A DNA stretch of 64,000 nt from contig NZ_CP018822.1 of the NCBI RefSeq assembly GCF_002000985.1, positions 638,001 to 702,000 of the forward strand, written 5' to 3'. The stretch's first letter is position 1, and every line of letters begins with the position of its first letter. Of this stretch, positions 17,083 to 28,548 are shown piece by piece. Position numbers and translations under genes: made by a program. The stretch is from Streptococcus gallolyticus subsp. gallolyticus DSM 16831. Lineage in GTDB: Bacteria; Bacillota; Bacilli; Lactobacillales; Streptococcaceae. Under the pieces are notes generated by a model. That model saw only the letters and a list, made by a program, of their open reading frames with translations, made no database searches and had not been told where the DNA came from.

Positions 17083-18379
17083 TTTCTGCCACGCTTTCTG
17101 TTACAGGATTAGCTTCATCAGCGAGATATGTTTTGTCAATTGCCATCATGAATGGAAGCCAAATCGCAATAGAAACTGCCACGTTAACCAGTTGTAAAAT
17201 CCCACCAGCAATAGAGGCTGTTCCAATCCAGCCTGAAAGGAAAACAGGTGTTGTCCAAACAATAGTGACACCAATTGGACGAGGAACAAAACCAAGATAA
17301 ATAGCATAGTATGACGTTAACACGGTCACAACAGGAGCCAAAATCCAAGGGATGAGTACCATTGGATTTAAAACAATTGGAAGTCCAAAAGTAATCGGTT
17401 CAGAAATATTGAAGAAAGCAGGAACAGCTACCATTTTCATTGTGCTTTTTAGGCGAAGTGAGCGTGCTAGGAAAAGTGATATCAGAACAACACCCAGAGT
17501 CATTCCGTTACCACCAATAAGTGGGAAAATTCCCATGAAAGTCGAACAGATGATGTGCGGCAACGGTTTTCCAGCTTGGAAGGCAGCATAATTTTCGAGG
17601 TTTGATGTTTGCAGTAGTGGCTCAGTAATGGCGCCAACAATCATTTGACCATGAACTCCAAACCACCAAAGGAGTTGGGCAGCGACAACGGCAACGAGAG
17701 TAGCAGGCAAGCTTGTTCCAAGACCAACTAAAGGTTGTTGTAAAACATTAAATAAGCAATCAAAAGCATTGCCCCAACTTGTAAAGGTAAAGAGGTAACG
17801 AATGGTATTGAAAATCAATAGAGCTGCCGCACTTGGGATAATAGACGTAAATGATGTTGCTATCCCAGGTGGGACTTGTTTTGGCATTTTTATGGTAATT
17901 TTTTTATTTTCTAGGTAAGCAAAAATGGCTGTCGCTAAAAATCCAGTTAGGATGGCTACAATCATTCCTTGAGAGCCAAGCTTTGCTGTCGGCATGTAAA
18001 CTTGACCTTTTACTGTTTTAAATGGAAGAAGTAGTAGGAAAGAGGCTAAACTAACAGCACCAGCATAAATCTTTGAGCATTTAAGATATTTAGCAAAATG
18101 ATAACCAACACCAAAAGTAACAAATAATGCTGTGACATTCATTGTTGCATTTCCGATTGGACCAAAAAAATCGTTCAAAAAGGTTATGAAACCGTCAGGT
18201 AAAAATTTGTCGAATCCAAAGGTAGCGGGTAAATTTTGGATAATCATCATAATAGATGCAAACATTGTGGCTGGGAAAGCAACCATAAAACCATCACGTA
18301 AGCTGGTTAGATGCTTGTTTTCGCAAATAGCCGTAGCCAGTGGCATCATTTTTTGCGTGATTTTGTCAGTTAAAGACAT
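17075..18379 (-). CDS. PTS lactose/cellobiose-family EIIC permease
   Basis: 434 residues with about ten membrane helices. It has the EIIC core motifs GGNGMTLG and ISEPITFGLPIVLNP, with the sugar-phosphate site Glu in the latter. It should transport an alpha-galactoside or related disaccharide, and needs EIIA and EIIB, neither of which is encoded nearby. AGGAGG precedes the ATG at 18379. Expression is likely under the divergent AraC regulator and CcpA (cre at 18429-18442). Confidence 0.9.
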   Translation of the reverse strand: MSLTDKITQKMMPLATAICENKHLTSLRDGFMVAFPATMFASIMMIIQNLPATFGFDKFLPDGFITFLNDFFGPIGNATMNVTALFVTFGVGYHFAKYLKCSKIYAGAVSLASFLLLLPFKTVKGQVYMPTAKLGSQGMIVAILTGFLATAIFAYLENKKITIKMPKQVPPGIATSFTSIIPSAAALLIFNTIRYLFTFTSWGNAFDCLFNVLQQPLVGLGTSLPATLVAVVAAQLLWWFGVHGQMIVGAITEPLLQTSNLENYAAFQAGKPLPHIICSTFMGIFPLIGGNGMTLGVVLISLFLARSLRLKSTMKMVAVPAFFNISEPITFGLPIVLNPMVLIPWILAPVVTVLTSYYAIYLGFVPRPIGVTIVWTTPVFLSGWIGTASIAGGILQLVNVAVSIAIWLPFMMAIDKTYLADEANPVTESVAEND

Positions 18380-18428
18380 AAGTAACCTCCTAAAGTAAAA
18401 TGGATATTTTTTTAATTCACAAAATTAT

Positions 18429-18442
18429 TGTAAACGTTTATA
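18429..18442. promoter_or_regulatory. cre site (CcpA) between the PTS operon and its regulator
   Basis: TGTAAACGTTTATA, one mismatch from the TGWAANCGNTNWCA consensus. It overlaps possible -10 elements on both strands (TATAAT at 18439-18444 for the regulator; minus-strand TACAAT at 18426-18431 for the PTS operon), so it could repress both directions. Confidence 0.6.
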
Positions 18443-18504
18443 ATATATAAAGATATGGATTTTCGTTTTTTATTTATGGAATTTTGTGACTTTTGGAGAA
18501 AGTA

Positions 18505-19365
18505 ATGAAAATTATTAATTATTCTAATGACTGTTATCAAAATGTAGATGTGATGCTTTATAATTACGGCTATGAGGAATGTGATTCTGGGCATTTTTAT
18601 GGACCTGCCGTCAGAAAAAGTTATATGATTCATTACATTACAGCTGGTAAAGGGATTTTCAGAGTTAATCATCAAACATATGAGTTATCAACAGGCGATG
18701 CCTTTTTAATGAAACCAGGTGAGGAAATTTATTATGAAGCTGATAAAAAAGAACCGTGGTGCTATGCTTGGATAGGTGTTCAAGGAGCAAAAATTGAACA
18801 CTATCTTGATTGTACGACTTTGCTTGAAAAGCCAGTGTTTCATTATGATAAAGACGAACGCTTGGTCAAGATTTATAATCAATTCTTTAAGGCAACAAAT
18901 GAGCCAGTTTTATTGAGAGAACTTAAAGCTAATCGTGCTATTTATGACTTATTTGCTTTCTTGATTGAAAATTTCCCAAATCATCAATCTCAAGATAAAA
19001 AAGATGATTTGTCTTACATCAAGGAAGCTGTCGCTTATTGCAATCTCAATTTAGATAAGCCGATTAAAGTTCAGGAAATAGCTGATTACCTTAACCTCAA
19101 TCGCTCTTACTTAGCTCGTTTATTCAAACAAAAAACAGGCGTCAGCTTAAAGCAATATCTATCACATTTGCGAATTGAGAATGCCAAAGAATTATTAACA
19201 AAAACGGAATTACCAGTCAATGTCATTGCGTGTTCCATTGGATTTTCAGACCCATTATATTTCTCTAAGTTTTTTAAAAAATGGACAGGATATTCTCCAG
19301 AAAAATACCGTCAAGTTGAAGTCAATGTTCAAGACAGACAGCAATATGAATTTTTATTAAAATAA
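18505..19365 (+). CDS. AraC-family regulator of the alpha-galactoside operon
   Basis: 286 residues. An N-terminal cupin sugar-binding domain (about 1-150, with STGDAFLMKPGEEIYYEAD) is followed by a C-terminal double HTH domain (about 180-275: IKVQEIADYLNLNRSYLARL and PVNVIACSIGFSDPLYFSKF). It resembles MsmR/RafR-type activators of raffinose or melibiose use. The ATG at 18505 is preceded by GGAGAAAGTA; the in-frame TTG at 18493 overlaps that site. It is divergent from the PTS-DUF3284-aga operon, so activation of that operon is the natural inference. Confidence 0.9.
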   Translation: MKIINYSNDCYQNVDVMLYNYGYEECDSGHFYGPAVRKSYMIHYITAGKGIFRVNHQTYELSTGDAFLMKPGEEIYYEADKKEPWCYAWIGVQGAKIEHYLDCTTLLEKPVFHYDKDERLVKIYNQFFKATNEPVLLRELKANRAIYDLFAFLIENFPNHQSQDKKDDLSYIKEAVAYCNLNLDKPIKVQEIADYLNLNRSYLARLFKQKTGVSLKQYLSHLRIENAKELLTKTELPVNVIACSIGFSDPLYFSKFFKKWTGYSPEKYRQVEVNVQDRQQYEFLLK

Positions 19366-19446
19366 TACTTTTTACATACTATAGTAGCTAAATCCGTGTC
19401 TGAAAACATTTACACTTGTTTTATCGCTGTTTTTTCATAGGATTTG

Positions 19447-19455
19447 TGGTATAAT
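19447..19455 (+). promoter_or_regulatory. Extended -10 promoter of typA
   Basis: TGGTATAAT with a weak TGTTTT-like -35 about 17 bases upstream. It lies 36 bases before the start codon. Confidence 0.65.
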
Positions 19456-19491
19456 TCAAAAGTTAGAATAAATTTAAAAAATCGAGGAATC

Positions 19492-21336
19492 ATGACTAAA
19501 TTAAGAGAAGATATTCGTAACGTGGCGATTATCGCCCACGTTGACCACGGGAAAACAACCCTTGTTGATGAATTATTGAAACAATCACACACACTTGACG
19601 AACGTAAAGAATTGCAAGAACGTGCAATGGACTCAAACGATCTTGAAAAAGAACGTGGTATTACAATCCTTGCTAAAAATACTGCAGTTGCTTACAACGG
19701 TGTTCGTATCAATATCATGGACACACCAGGACACGCGGACTTCGGTGGAGAAGTTGAACGTATCATGAAAATGGTTGACGGTGTTGTGCTTGTTGTCGAT
19801 GCTTACGAAGGAACTATGCCTCAAACACGTTTCGTGTTGAAAAAAGCTCTTGAACAAAACTTAACACCAATCGTTGTTGTTAACAAAATTGATAAACCAT
19901 CAGCTCGCCCAGCAGAAGTTGTTGATGAAGTTCTTGAACTCTTCATCGAACTTGGTGCTGACGATGACCAATTAGAATTCCCAGTTGTTTACGCATCAGC
20001 TATCAACGGTACATCATCACTTTCAGATGACCCAGCTGATCAAGAACACACAATGGCTCCAGTCTTTGACACTATCATTGACCATATTCCAGCGCCAGTT
20101 GATAACTCAGAAGAACCACTTCAATTCCAAGTGTCACTTCTTGATTACAATGATTTCGTTGGACGTATCGGTATCGGACGTATTTTCCGCGGTACTGTTA
20201 AAGTTGGTGACCAAGTTACTCTTTCAAAACTTGACGGTACAACTAAAAACTTCCGTGTTACTAAATTATTTGGTTTCTTCGGACTTGAACGTCGTGAAAT
20301 CCAAGAAGCAAAAGCTGGTGATTTGATTGCTATCTCTGGTATGGAAGACATCTTCGTTGGTGAAACAATCACTCCAACAGATTGCGTTGAACCGCTTCCA
20401 ATTCTTCACATTGACGAACCAACACTTCAAATGACATTCTTGGCAAATAACTCACCATTTGCAGGTCGTGAAGGTAAATTCGTTACATCTCGTAAAGTTG
20501 AAGAACGCTTGCTTGCTGAATTGCAAACTGACGTATCACTTCGTGTTGAAGCAACTGATTCACCAGATAAATGGACTGTATCAGGTCGTGGTGAATTGCA
20601 CTTGTCTATCCTTATCGAAACAATGCGTCGTGAAGGATATGAACTTCAAGTATCACGTCCAGAAGTTATCATCAAAGAAATTGACGGCGTGAAATGCGAA
20701 CCATTCGAACGTGTTCAAATCGATACACCAGAAGAATACCAAGGTTCAGTTATCCAATCATTATCAGAACGTAAAGGTGAAATGCTTGATATGCAATCAA
20801 CTGGTAATGGTCAAACACGTCTTGTATTCTTGGCACCAGCACGTGGACTTATCGGATACCCAACTGAATTCCTTTCAATGACTCACGGTTACGGTATCAT
20901 GAACCACACATTCGACCAATACTTGCCAGTTATCAATGCAGAAATTGGTGGACGTCGTCGTGGTGCTCTTGTATCTATCGATACTGGTAAAGCAACAACA
21001 TACTCAATCATGTCTGTTGAAGAACGCGGTACAATCTTCGTTAACCCAGGTACTGAAGTTTACGAAGGAATGATTATCGGTGAAAACTCACGTGAAAACG
21101 ACTTGACAGTTAACATCACTAAAGCTAAACAAATGACTAACGTCCGTTCAGCTACGAAAGACCAAACTGCTGTTATCAAAACACCACGTATCTTGACGCT
21201 TGAAGAATCACTTGAATTCTTGAACGATGACGAATACATGGAAGTAACACCAGAATCAATCCGCTTGCGTAAACAAATCCTTGATAAAAACTTGCGCGCT
21301 AAAGCAGCTAAGAAGAAAAAATCTGCAGAGGAGTAA
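19492..21336 (+). CDS. typA: Ribosome-associated GTPase TypA/BipA
   Basis: 614 residues. A translation-factor GTPase of the EF-G family, acting in 50S assembly and stress adaptation. G1 [13 protein letters not shown]3 [11 protein letters not shown] and G4 [10 protein letters not shown] are visible, followed by domains II, III and V and the TypA-specific C-terminal domain ([18 protein letters not shown]). The ATG at 19492 follows a GAGG ribosome binding site; in-frame codons further upstream lie in the promoter. The codon bias is strong (CGT, GGT, AAC), suggesting high expression. Confidence 0.97.
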   Translation: MTKLREDIRNVAIIAHVDHGKTTLVDELLKQSHTLDERKELQERAMDSNDLEKERGITILAKNTAVAYNGVRINIMDTPGHADFGGEVERIMKMVDGVVLVVDAYEGTMPQTRFVLKKALEQNLTPIVVVNKIDKPSARPAEVVDEVLELFIELGADDDQLEFPVVYASAINGTSSLSDDPADQEHTMAPVFDTIIDHIPAPVDNSEEPLQFQVSLLDYNDFVGRIGIGRIFRGTVKVGDQVTLSKLDGTTKNFRVTKLFGFFGLERREIQEAKAGDLIAISGMEDIFVGETITPTDCVEPLPILHIDEPTLQMTFLANNSPFAGREGKFVTSRKVEERLLAELQTDVSLRVEATDSPDKWTVSGRGELHLSILIETMRREGYELQVSRPEVIIKEIDGVKCEPFERVQIDTPEEYQGSVIQSLSERKGEMLDMQSTGNGQTRLVFLAPARGLIGYPTEFLSMTHGYGIMNHTFDQYLPVINAEIGGRRRGALVSIDTGKATTYSIMSVEERGTIFVNPGTEVYEGMIIGENSRENDLTVNITKAKQMTNVRSATKDQTAVIKTPRILTLEESLEFLNDDEYMEVTPESIRLRKQILDKNLRAKAAKKKKSAEE

Positions 21337-21339
21337 AAC

Positions 21340-21535
21340 AGTCCAGAGGACTGTTTTAGGTCCGAGCCTAAAAACGAAAAAGCGAGGAAATCTGTTAGAT
21401 TAAATCAAGTCTTCGCCTAAAAATAAGTAAGCGAAGAAGTCCAGAGGACTGTTTTAGGTCCGAGCCTAAAAACAAAAAAGCGAGGAAATCTGTTAGATTA
21501 AATCGAAGTTTCGCTTAAAAATGAAAGGGCGAAGC
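21340..21535. repeat. Two tandem copies of a ~98-bp hairpin-forming repeat
   Basis: Copy 1 is about 21340-21437 and copy 2 about 21438-21535. Their first 67 bases are identical but for two positions. Each copy holds a small palindrome (AGTCC-AGA-GGACT) and a terminator-like hairpin (TTTTAGG-tccgag-CCTAAAAA), then an internal segment rich in GCGA/CGCT. It probably ends typA transcription. I do not recognise the family. Confidence 0.8.
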
Positions 21536-21591
21536 GAATAACAAAACAGTTTAAAACTGATAAATTGAATTGTAAAAGAAAGGAGTTATGA

Positions 21592-21864
21592 ATGTTTTAT
21601 TTAATCGTTGCTATTTTGATTGTTTCGTATTATTTTTTCATGGCTCCAAAAACAATTCGCAGCACTTTAAATATGATTGGTATGGTGGGAGCAGTAGCTT
21701 TATTGCTCGTTTTGGCAGCTATGAGTTTTGTCAAAATTATGCAATCACCACCAGAAATCTTTCTTGGACTTGCTATGGTTGCCTTAGGATTCTTCGCCAT
21801 AAGAGATGTCTATCGCTTACCGTCTAAGAAAGATGAAAAAAAGCATTATAGCAAGAAAAGCTGA
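21592..21864 (+). CDS. DUF3165-family small membrane protein
   Basis: 90 residues. Two or three hydrophobic helices (about 1-17, 27-47 and 53-70) and a positively charged tail, which matches the streptococcal DUF3165 family. No function is known. AAAGGAG lies just upstream. An alternative ATG 4 bases earlier is out of frame. The stop codon lies inside the terminator hairpin. Confidence 0.75.
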   Translation: MFYLIVAILIVSYYFFMAPKTIRSTLNMIGMVGAVALLLVLAAMSFVKIMQSPPEIFLGLAMVALGFFAIRDVYRLPSKKDEKKHYSKKS

Positions 21865-21882
21865 GGGATACTCAGCTTTTTT
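21857..21882 (+). terminator. Terminator after the DUF3165 gene
   Basis: AAGCTGAG-ggata-CTCAGCTTTTTT, overlapping the stop codon. Confidence 0.75.
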
Positions 21883-21983
21883 CGTATCTTGGTCAGCTTT
21901 GTGGCGGGAAATGTCGTAAAATATTGAAAAACACCTTAAATAAATGTAGAATATTATTATACTTGCAATGTTAGAATGGATGT

Positions 21984-23342
21984 ATGATGAAAACAATTAA
22001 AACATTTGAAAATAAAAAAGTTTTGGTACTTGGTTTGGCAAAATCTGGTGAAGCCGCAGCACGACTCCTTGAAAAATTGGGCGCTATCGTTACTGTCAAT
22101 GACGGTAAACCATTCGATGAAAATCCTGCTGCACAATCACTGCTTGAAGAAGGAATCAAAGTTATCTGTGGTAGCCACCCGTTGGAACTTTTGGATGAAA
22201 ATTTTGAATTAATGGTTAAAAACCCAGGTATTCGATACGATAATCCAATGGTAGCACGTGCTATCGAAAAAAATATTCCAGTTATCACAGAAGTTGAGCT
22301 AGCTTACATGATTTCAGATGCCCCAATCATTGGAATTACTGGTTCAAATGGTAAAACAACGACAACAACCATGATTGCTGAAACACTTAATAACGGTGGT
22401 AAATCTGGGCTTCTTTCAGGAAATATCGGTTTTCCTGCTTCAGAAGTTGCGCAAACAGCAACAGATAAAGACATTTTGGTTATGGAATTGTCTTCTTTCC
22501 AATTAATGGGAACAGATACTTTCCACCCACATATCGCTGTTATTACTAACCTTATGCCAACTCACATTGACTATCATGGAACTTTTGAAGAGTATGTTGC
22601 AGCAAAATGGAACATTCAAAAGAATATGACTGCTGATGATTTCGTCGTGCTTAATTTCAACCAAGATTTGGCAAAAGAATTGGCACAAAAAACAGCTGCC
22701 CAAGTCGTTCCATTTTCTACAACTGAAAAAGTTGACGGTGCTTACTTAGACGGTGATACGTTGTATTTCAAAGGTGAAGCTATCATGAAAGCTTCAGAAA
22801 TCGGTGTGCCAGGTAGCCATAATGTAGAAAATGCTTTGGCAACTATTGCCGTAGCAAAATTATCAGGAATCGCAAATGATGCTATCAAAGAAACCTTGAC
22901 TCATTTTGGTGGCGTAAAACATCGTCTTCAAGCACTTGGTGGGATTAATGGTGTTAAATTCTACAACGATTCAAAATCAACTAATATTTTAGCAACTCAA
23001 AAAGCCCTTTCAGGCTTTGATAATTCAAAAGTGATTTTAATCGCTGGTGGCCTTGACCGTGGAAATGAATTTGACGAACTTGTTCCAGATATTACTGGGG
23101 TTAAATTAATGGTTATCCTTGGTGAATCAGCTCCGCGTGTCAAACGTGCAGCTGACAAAGCAAATGTTCCATATGTTGATGCCAAAGACGTTGCAGACGC
23201 TGCTCGCATTGCTTATGACAAAGCTGAAGCTGGTGATGTTGTTCTCTTAAGCCCTGCTAATGCTAGCTGGGATATGTACAAGAGCTTTGAAGTTCGTGGT
23301 GACGAATTTATCGCAACCTTTGAAGCAATTAAAGGAGAATAA
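21984..23342 (+). CDS. murD: UDP-N-acetylmuramoyl-L-alanine:D-glutamate ligase
   Basis: 452 residues, normal length. It adds D-Glu to UDP-MurNAc-L-Ala in the cytoplasm. The ATP loop [13 protein letters not shown], the [16 protein letters not shown] motif and the C-terminal NDSKSTN and [10 protein letters not shown] motifs are present. The start at 21984 (ATGATG) could also be 21987. It is first in a murD-murG-divIB operon, each gene following the last by 0-2 bases. Confidence 0.97.
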   Translation: MMKTIKTFENKKVLVLGLAKSGEAAARLLEKLGAIVTVNDGKPFDENPAAQSLLEEGIKVICGSHPLELLDENFELMVKNPGIRYDNPMVARAIEKNIPVITEVELAYMISDAPIIGITGSNGKTTTTTMIAETLNNGGKSGLLSGNIGFPASEVAQTATDKDILVMELSSFQLMGTDTFHPHIAVITNLMPTHIDYHGTFEEYVAAKWNIQKNMTADDFVVLNFNQDLAKELAQKTAAQVVPFSTTEKVDGAYLDGDTLYFKGEAIMKASEIGVPGSHNVENALATIAVAKLSGIANDAIKETLTHFGGVKHRLQALGGINGVKFYNDSKSTNILATQKALSGFDNSKVILIAGGLDRGNEFDELVPDITGVKLMVILGESAPRVKRAADKANVPYVDAKDVADAARIAYDKAEAGDVVLLSPANASWDMYKSFEVRGDEFIATFEAIKGE

Positions 23343-23344
23343 AC

Positions 23345-24421
23345 ATGGCTAAGAAAATTGTCTTTACTGGCGGTGGAACCGTTGGTCATGTGACGTTGAA
23401 CCTTATTCTTATCCCAAAATTTATCAAAGACGGTTGGGAAGTTCATTACATTGGCGACAAAAATGGCATTGAGCATGAACAAATCACCAAATCAGGTCTT
23501 GATGTGACTTTCCATTCCATTGCAACAGGAAAATTAAGACGTTATTTCTCATGGCAAAACATGCTTGACGTTTTCAAAGTATCATTTGGAATTCTACAAT
23601 CATTGGTAATTATTGCTAAAATTCGACCACAAGCCCTCTTTTCAAAAGGAGGATTTGTGTCAGTTCCACCAGTCATTGCTGCTAAGACGTTAGGCGTTCC
23701 TGTATTTGTTCATGAATCTGATTTGTCTATGGGCTTGGCAAATAAAATCGCCTATAAATTTGCGACAACAATGTACACAACTTTTGAACAAGCTGAAGGC
23801 TTAGCAAAAGCAAAACATGTTGGAGCGATTACAAAAGTCGGCAGTAAAGTTGACTATGATGACAGTAAAATTGAAGAGATAAAAAATCATTTTGACCCTA
23901 ATTTGAAAACACTTTTGTTTATTGGTGGTTCTGCTGGGGCACGTGTTTTTAATGATTTCATCACTAATACTCCTGAATTAATCGAGCATTTCAATGTTAT
24001 CAACATTTCAGGGGATAAACGTTTGAATGGTTTAAGTCAAAACCTCTATCGTGTTGACTACGTCACAGACCTTTATCAACCTTTGATGGATATGGCTGAT
24101 GTGGTTGTGACACGAGGTGGTTCAAATACTATCTTTGAATTGGTTGCAATGCACAAATTGCACTTGATTGTTCCTCTTGGAAAAGAAGCCAGTCGTGGTG
24201 ACCAATTAGAGAATGCAGCTTATTTTGAGAAAAAAGGCTATGCTCGTCAGCTTGCTGAAGAAAAATTAACCTTTACTAATCTTGAAGAAGAATTAGCTCA
24301 ACTTTTTGCTCACGAAGATAGTTATAAAACAGCAATGGCGACTTCAAACGAAATCAAATCACAAGATGAATTTTATCATCTCATCACGCAAGACATCTCT
24401 AAAACCGCAAAAGGAATGTAA
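23345..24421 (+). CDS. murG: Lipid II synthase MurG (GlcNAc transferase)
   Basis: 358 residues. A GT-B glycosyltransferase that joins GlcNAc to lipid I on the inner membrane face. [14 protein letters not shown] is the streptococcal version of the first glycine-rich loop. The middle motifs SKGGFVSVP and [11 protein letters not shown], and the C-terminal [11 protein letters not shown], are present. The stop is immediately followed by the divIB ATG. Confidence 0.96.
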   Translation: MAKKIVFTGGGTVGHVTLNLILIPKFIKDGWEVHYIGDKNGIEHEQITKSGLDVTFHSIATGKLRRYFSWQNMLDVFKVSFGILQSLVIIAKIRPQALFSKGGFVSVPPVIAAKTLGVPVFVHESDLSMGLANKIAYKFATTMYTTFEQAEGLAKAKHVGAITKVGSKVDYDDSKIEEIKNHFDPNLKTLLFIGGSAGARVFNDFITNTPELIEHFNVINISGDKRLNGLSQNLYRVDYVTDLYQPLMDMADVVVTRGGSNTIFELVAMHKLHLIVPLGKEASRGDQLENAAYFEKKGYARQLAEEKLTFTNLEEELAQLFAHEDSYKTAMATSNEIKSQDEFYHLITQDISKTAKGM

Positions 24422-25702
24422 ATGACAAAAGAGAAAGAGCAAGATAAAAAAGAATCTAAAACTCAAAATGACGAAAAGCTTGCGCTGACAGAATGGCAAA
24501 AACGCAATATTGAATTTCTGAAGAAAAAAGAAGCTGAAGAAGCTGAGAAAAAGAAACGTCAAGAAAAATTACGTTTAGAACGCACGCCGCATGTCAAAAA
24601 AGAAGATGACGACGAGGAAGAAAAAGACTCCCAGTCTGAAAAGAAAGCTGACAAAGCGACAACCAACGGTGATGCTGACGAACAAGAAATTGTTTCTAAA
24701 AAAGAGAAAAAACAAAAAGTAAAACAAGCTAAAAAAGCCAGAAAAGAAAAAAAGAAAAAAGAGAAAAAGGAGCTCACGCCACTTCAAAAAGCGAGACGTC
24801 GTGCTTATCCTGTTCTTATTGTTGCTGGTGCAGTTTTGCTAATATCGCTCTTTTTGGTAACGCCTATTAGCAAGCAAAAAACAGTCACAGTTTCGGGAAC
24901 ATCAACAACAACTTCTGATGCTGTTTTGACTGCGTCGGGCATAAAAAGCTCAGATTATTTCTTCTCGCTGATTTTTAACCATTCAGCGTATGAAAAAAGC
25001 ATTTTGAAAAACGATAAAATGGTCAAAGAAGCAAAAATCGTTTATCATTTTCCGAATAAATTCACGATAAAAGTGAAAGAATATGATATTGTGGCTTATG
25101 CCCAGACGGATGATGGCTACCAACCAATTCTTGAAAACGGAACTCACCTTGATGTTGTTGGGGCGTCTGAATTACCTGATACTTTCCTGACTATCAATCT
25201 TTCTTCTGAAAGCGATATTCAAAAATTGATAAAAGCTTTTTCAAAACTAGATAAAGATTTGGTTAGCCAAATTCAAATTGTTAGCTCTGCGAATTCTTCG
25301 ACGACAGCTGATTTACTTCTTTTGGAAATGCATGATGGCAATACTGTTCGTGTACCATTGTCAGAAATTGTTGAGAAATTACCTTACTACACGAAAATTA
25401 AGGGAAATCTGACAGAAGCCAGCATTGTTGATATGGAAGTCGGTATTTACACAACGACAGAAACTATTGAGTCCGAAGCTGCCGCTGAAAAAGAAAGTGC
25501 TAGCTCAGAATCAAGTGATGAAAATACAGAGTCTAGCGATACCGAATCAACAACAGAATCTAGTGAGGAAACTCAGACAGAATCAAGTGATACAGAAGTA
25601 TCAACAGAAGCATTTGCAGTAGATGGTGCTAGCGATAATAACCCTACTACAGAGGAAAATCCGAATAATATGACATCTGGTATGCAGGTTGGTCAACAAT
25701 AA
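24422..25702 (+). CDS. divIB: Cell division protein DivIB/FtsQ
   Basis: 426 residues. A long, highly charged cytoplasmic segment (about 1-120, Lys/Glu-rich, probably helical) is followed by one membrane helix (about 128-146, AYPVLIVAGAVLLISLFLV), then a POTRA and beta domain. A long acidic Ser/Thr/Glu-rich tail (about 355-426) is low complexity. It links FtsL/DivIC to the septal wall machinery. It touches murG directly and is followed by a terminator, so it ends this operon. Confidence 0.93.
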   Translation: MTKEKEQDKKESKTQNDEKLALTEWQKRNIEFLKKKEAEEAEKKKRQEKLRLERTPHVKKEDDDEEEKDSQSEKKADKATTNGDADEQEIVSKKEKKQKVKQAKKARKEKKKKEKKELTPLQKARRRAYPVLIVAGAVLLISLFLVTPISKQKTVTVSGTSTTTSDAVLTASGIKSSDYFFSLIFNHSAYEKSILKNDKMVKEAKIVYHFPNKFTIKVKEYDIVAYAQTDDGYQPILENGTHLDVVGASELPDTFLTINLSSESDIQKLIKAFSKLDKDLVSQIQIVSSANSSTTADLLLLEMHDGNTVRVPLSEIVEKLPYYTKIKGNLTEASIVDMEVGIYTTTETIESEAAAEKESASSESSDENTESSDTESTTESSEETQTESSDTEVSTEAFAVDGASDNNPTTEENPNNMTSGMQVGQQ

Positions 25703-25720
25703 AATTAAGTTTCTATAACA

Positions 25721-25754
25721 AAAAACGTAAAATGATAACATTTTACGTTTTTTT
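25721..25754 (+). terminator. Terminator after divIB
   Basis: AAAAACGTAAAATG-ATAA-CATTTTACGTTTTTTT, a near-perfect stem with a long T-run. Confidence 0.85.
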
Positions 25755-25756
25755 AT

Positions 25757-25765
25757 GATATAATA
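25757..25765 (+). promoter_or_regulatory. Extended -10 promoter of ftsA
   Basis: TGATATAAT right after the divIB terminator, about 75 bases upstream of ftsA. The -35 lies in the T-run and is weak. Confidence 0.55.
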
Positions 25766-25837
25766 TTTTCTGAATAATTCTGATTTTATACAGATTTTAG
25801 AATAGTAAATGATTGGAAAGATAGTGAGGTCGAGTGA

Positions 25838-27205
25838 ATGGCTAGAAATGGCTTTTTTACAGGTTTGGATATAGGAACAAGCTCGATTAAGGTTCTAGTA
25901 GCAGAATTTGTTTCTGGCGAAATGAACGTGATTGGTGTGAGTAATGTTCCCAGTACGGGAGTAAAAGACGGGATTATTATAGATATTGAGGCTGCTGCTG
26001 AAGCGATTAAAAAAGCGGTTGAGCAAGCAGAAGAAAAAGCAGGAATGACAATTGATAAGATTAACGTAGGTCTTCCAGCTAACTTGCTTCAAATCGAACC
26101 CACCCAAGGGATGATTCCAGTACCTAGTGAATCAAAAGAAATTAAAGATGAAGATGTTGATAGTGTTGTTAAATCAGCATTAACAAAAAGTATTACTCCA
26201 GAACGTGAAGTAATCTCATTGATTCCTGAAGAATTTATCGTTGATGGTTTCCAAGGAATTCGTGATCCACGTGGCATGATGGGGATTCGCTTAGAGATGC
26301 GTGGTTTGATTTATACAGGACCAAGCACTATCTTACATAATCTTCGTAAAACAGTTGAACGTGCAGGCATTAGTGTTGAAAATATTATCATCACACCGCT
26401 TGCTATGGCAAAATCAGTTCTTAATGAAGGTGAACGCGAATTCGGTGCTACTGTAATTGATTTAGGTGGCGGTCAAACGACTGTTGCTTCTATGCGTGCA
26501 CAAGAATTGCAATACACTAACATTTACCCAGAGGGCGGTGAATATGTAACCAAAGATATTTCAAAAGTTTTGAAAACATCTATGCAGATTGCTGAAGCCC
26601 TTAAATTCAACTTTGGACAAGCTAACCTAGAGGAAGCAAGTTTGTCAGAAACTGTCCAAGTTGATGTCGTTGGTAGTGATACACCTATCTCAGTTAGCGA
26701 GCGTTACTTGTCAGAAATTATTTCTGCGCGTGTACGCCACATCCTAGATCGTGTTAAACAAGATTTGGAACGTGGACGTTTGCTCGACTTACCAGGAGGT
26801 ATTGTTCTTGTTGGTGGTGGAGCAATCATGCCAGGTGTGGTTGAAGTTGCTCAAGAGATTTTTGGAACAACAGTTAAACTACATGTTCCAAATCAAGTTG
26901 GTATCCGCAATCCAATGTTTGCTAACGTCATCAGCCTTGTTGAATACGTTGGTACAATGAGTGAAGTGGATGTGATTGCGCAACGAGCAGTTTCTGGTGA
27001 AGAACTTCTTCGACGCAAACCAGTTGATTTTGAACCACAACCGCAAGTACAACCACGAGTGGTCTATAATAACGACCCAGTTGTACCAGCAAATGATAAC
27101 CTAGTACCGCAACCTACTCAGGTTCCACCAGTTCAAAAACAAGAAGAATCAAGACCAAAACTTGGTGAACGTGTTCGTGGTATTTTTGGAAGTATGTTTG
27201 ACTAA
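25838..27205 (+). CDS. ftsA: Cell division protein FtsA
   Basis: 455 residues. An actin-like ATPase that tethers FtsZ to the membrane. Phosphate 1 motif FTGLDIGTSSIKVLVAE, the SHS2 1C domain (about 85-165), and VIDLGGGQTTVASM are visible. A Pro/Gln-rich linker ends in a C-terminal amphipathic helix RGIFGSMFD for membrane attachment. GAGG lies upstream of the ATG. It is first of the ftsA-ftsZ-ylmEFGH-divIVA cluster. Confidence 0.97.
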   Translation: MARNGFFTGLDIGTSSIKVLVAEFVSGEMNVIGVSNVPSTGVKDGIIIDIEAAAEAIKKAVEQAEEKAGMTIDKINVGLPANLLQIEPTQGMIPVPSESKEIKDEDVDSVVKSALTKSITPEREVISLIPEEFIVDGFQGIRDPRGMMGIRLEMRGLIYTGPSTILHNLRKTVERAGISVENIIITPLAMAKSVLNEGEREFGATVIDLGGGQTTVASMRAQELQYTNIYPEGGEYVTKDISKVLKTSMQIAEALKFNFGQANLEEASLSETVQVDVVGSDTPISVSERYLSEIISARVRHILDRVKQDLERGRLLDLPGGIVLVGGGAIMPGVVEVAQEIFGTTVKLHVPNQVGIRNPMFANVISLVEYVGTMSEVDVIAQRAVSGEELLRRKPVDFEPQPQVQPRVVYNNDPVVPANDNLVPQPTQVPPVQKQEESRPKLGERVRGIFGSMFD

Positions 27206-27216
27206 ACAATAAGTGA

Positions 27217-28547
<1,331 letters not shown>

Positions 28548-28548
<1 letters not shown>

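Noticed and set aside
19401..19414. TGAAAACATTTACA as a cre site upstream of typA
   Set aside because: The central CG is lost, which is the most conserved part of cre, and typA is not a usual CcpA target.
24559..24787. Phe/Ser-rich frames opposite the start of divIB
   Set aside because: They are the complement of Lys/Glu-rich codons; no start signals.
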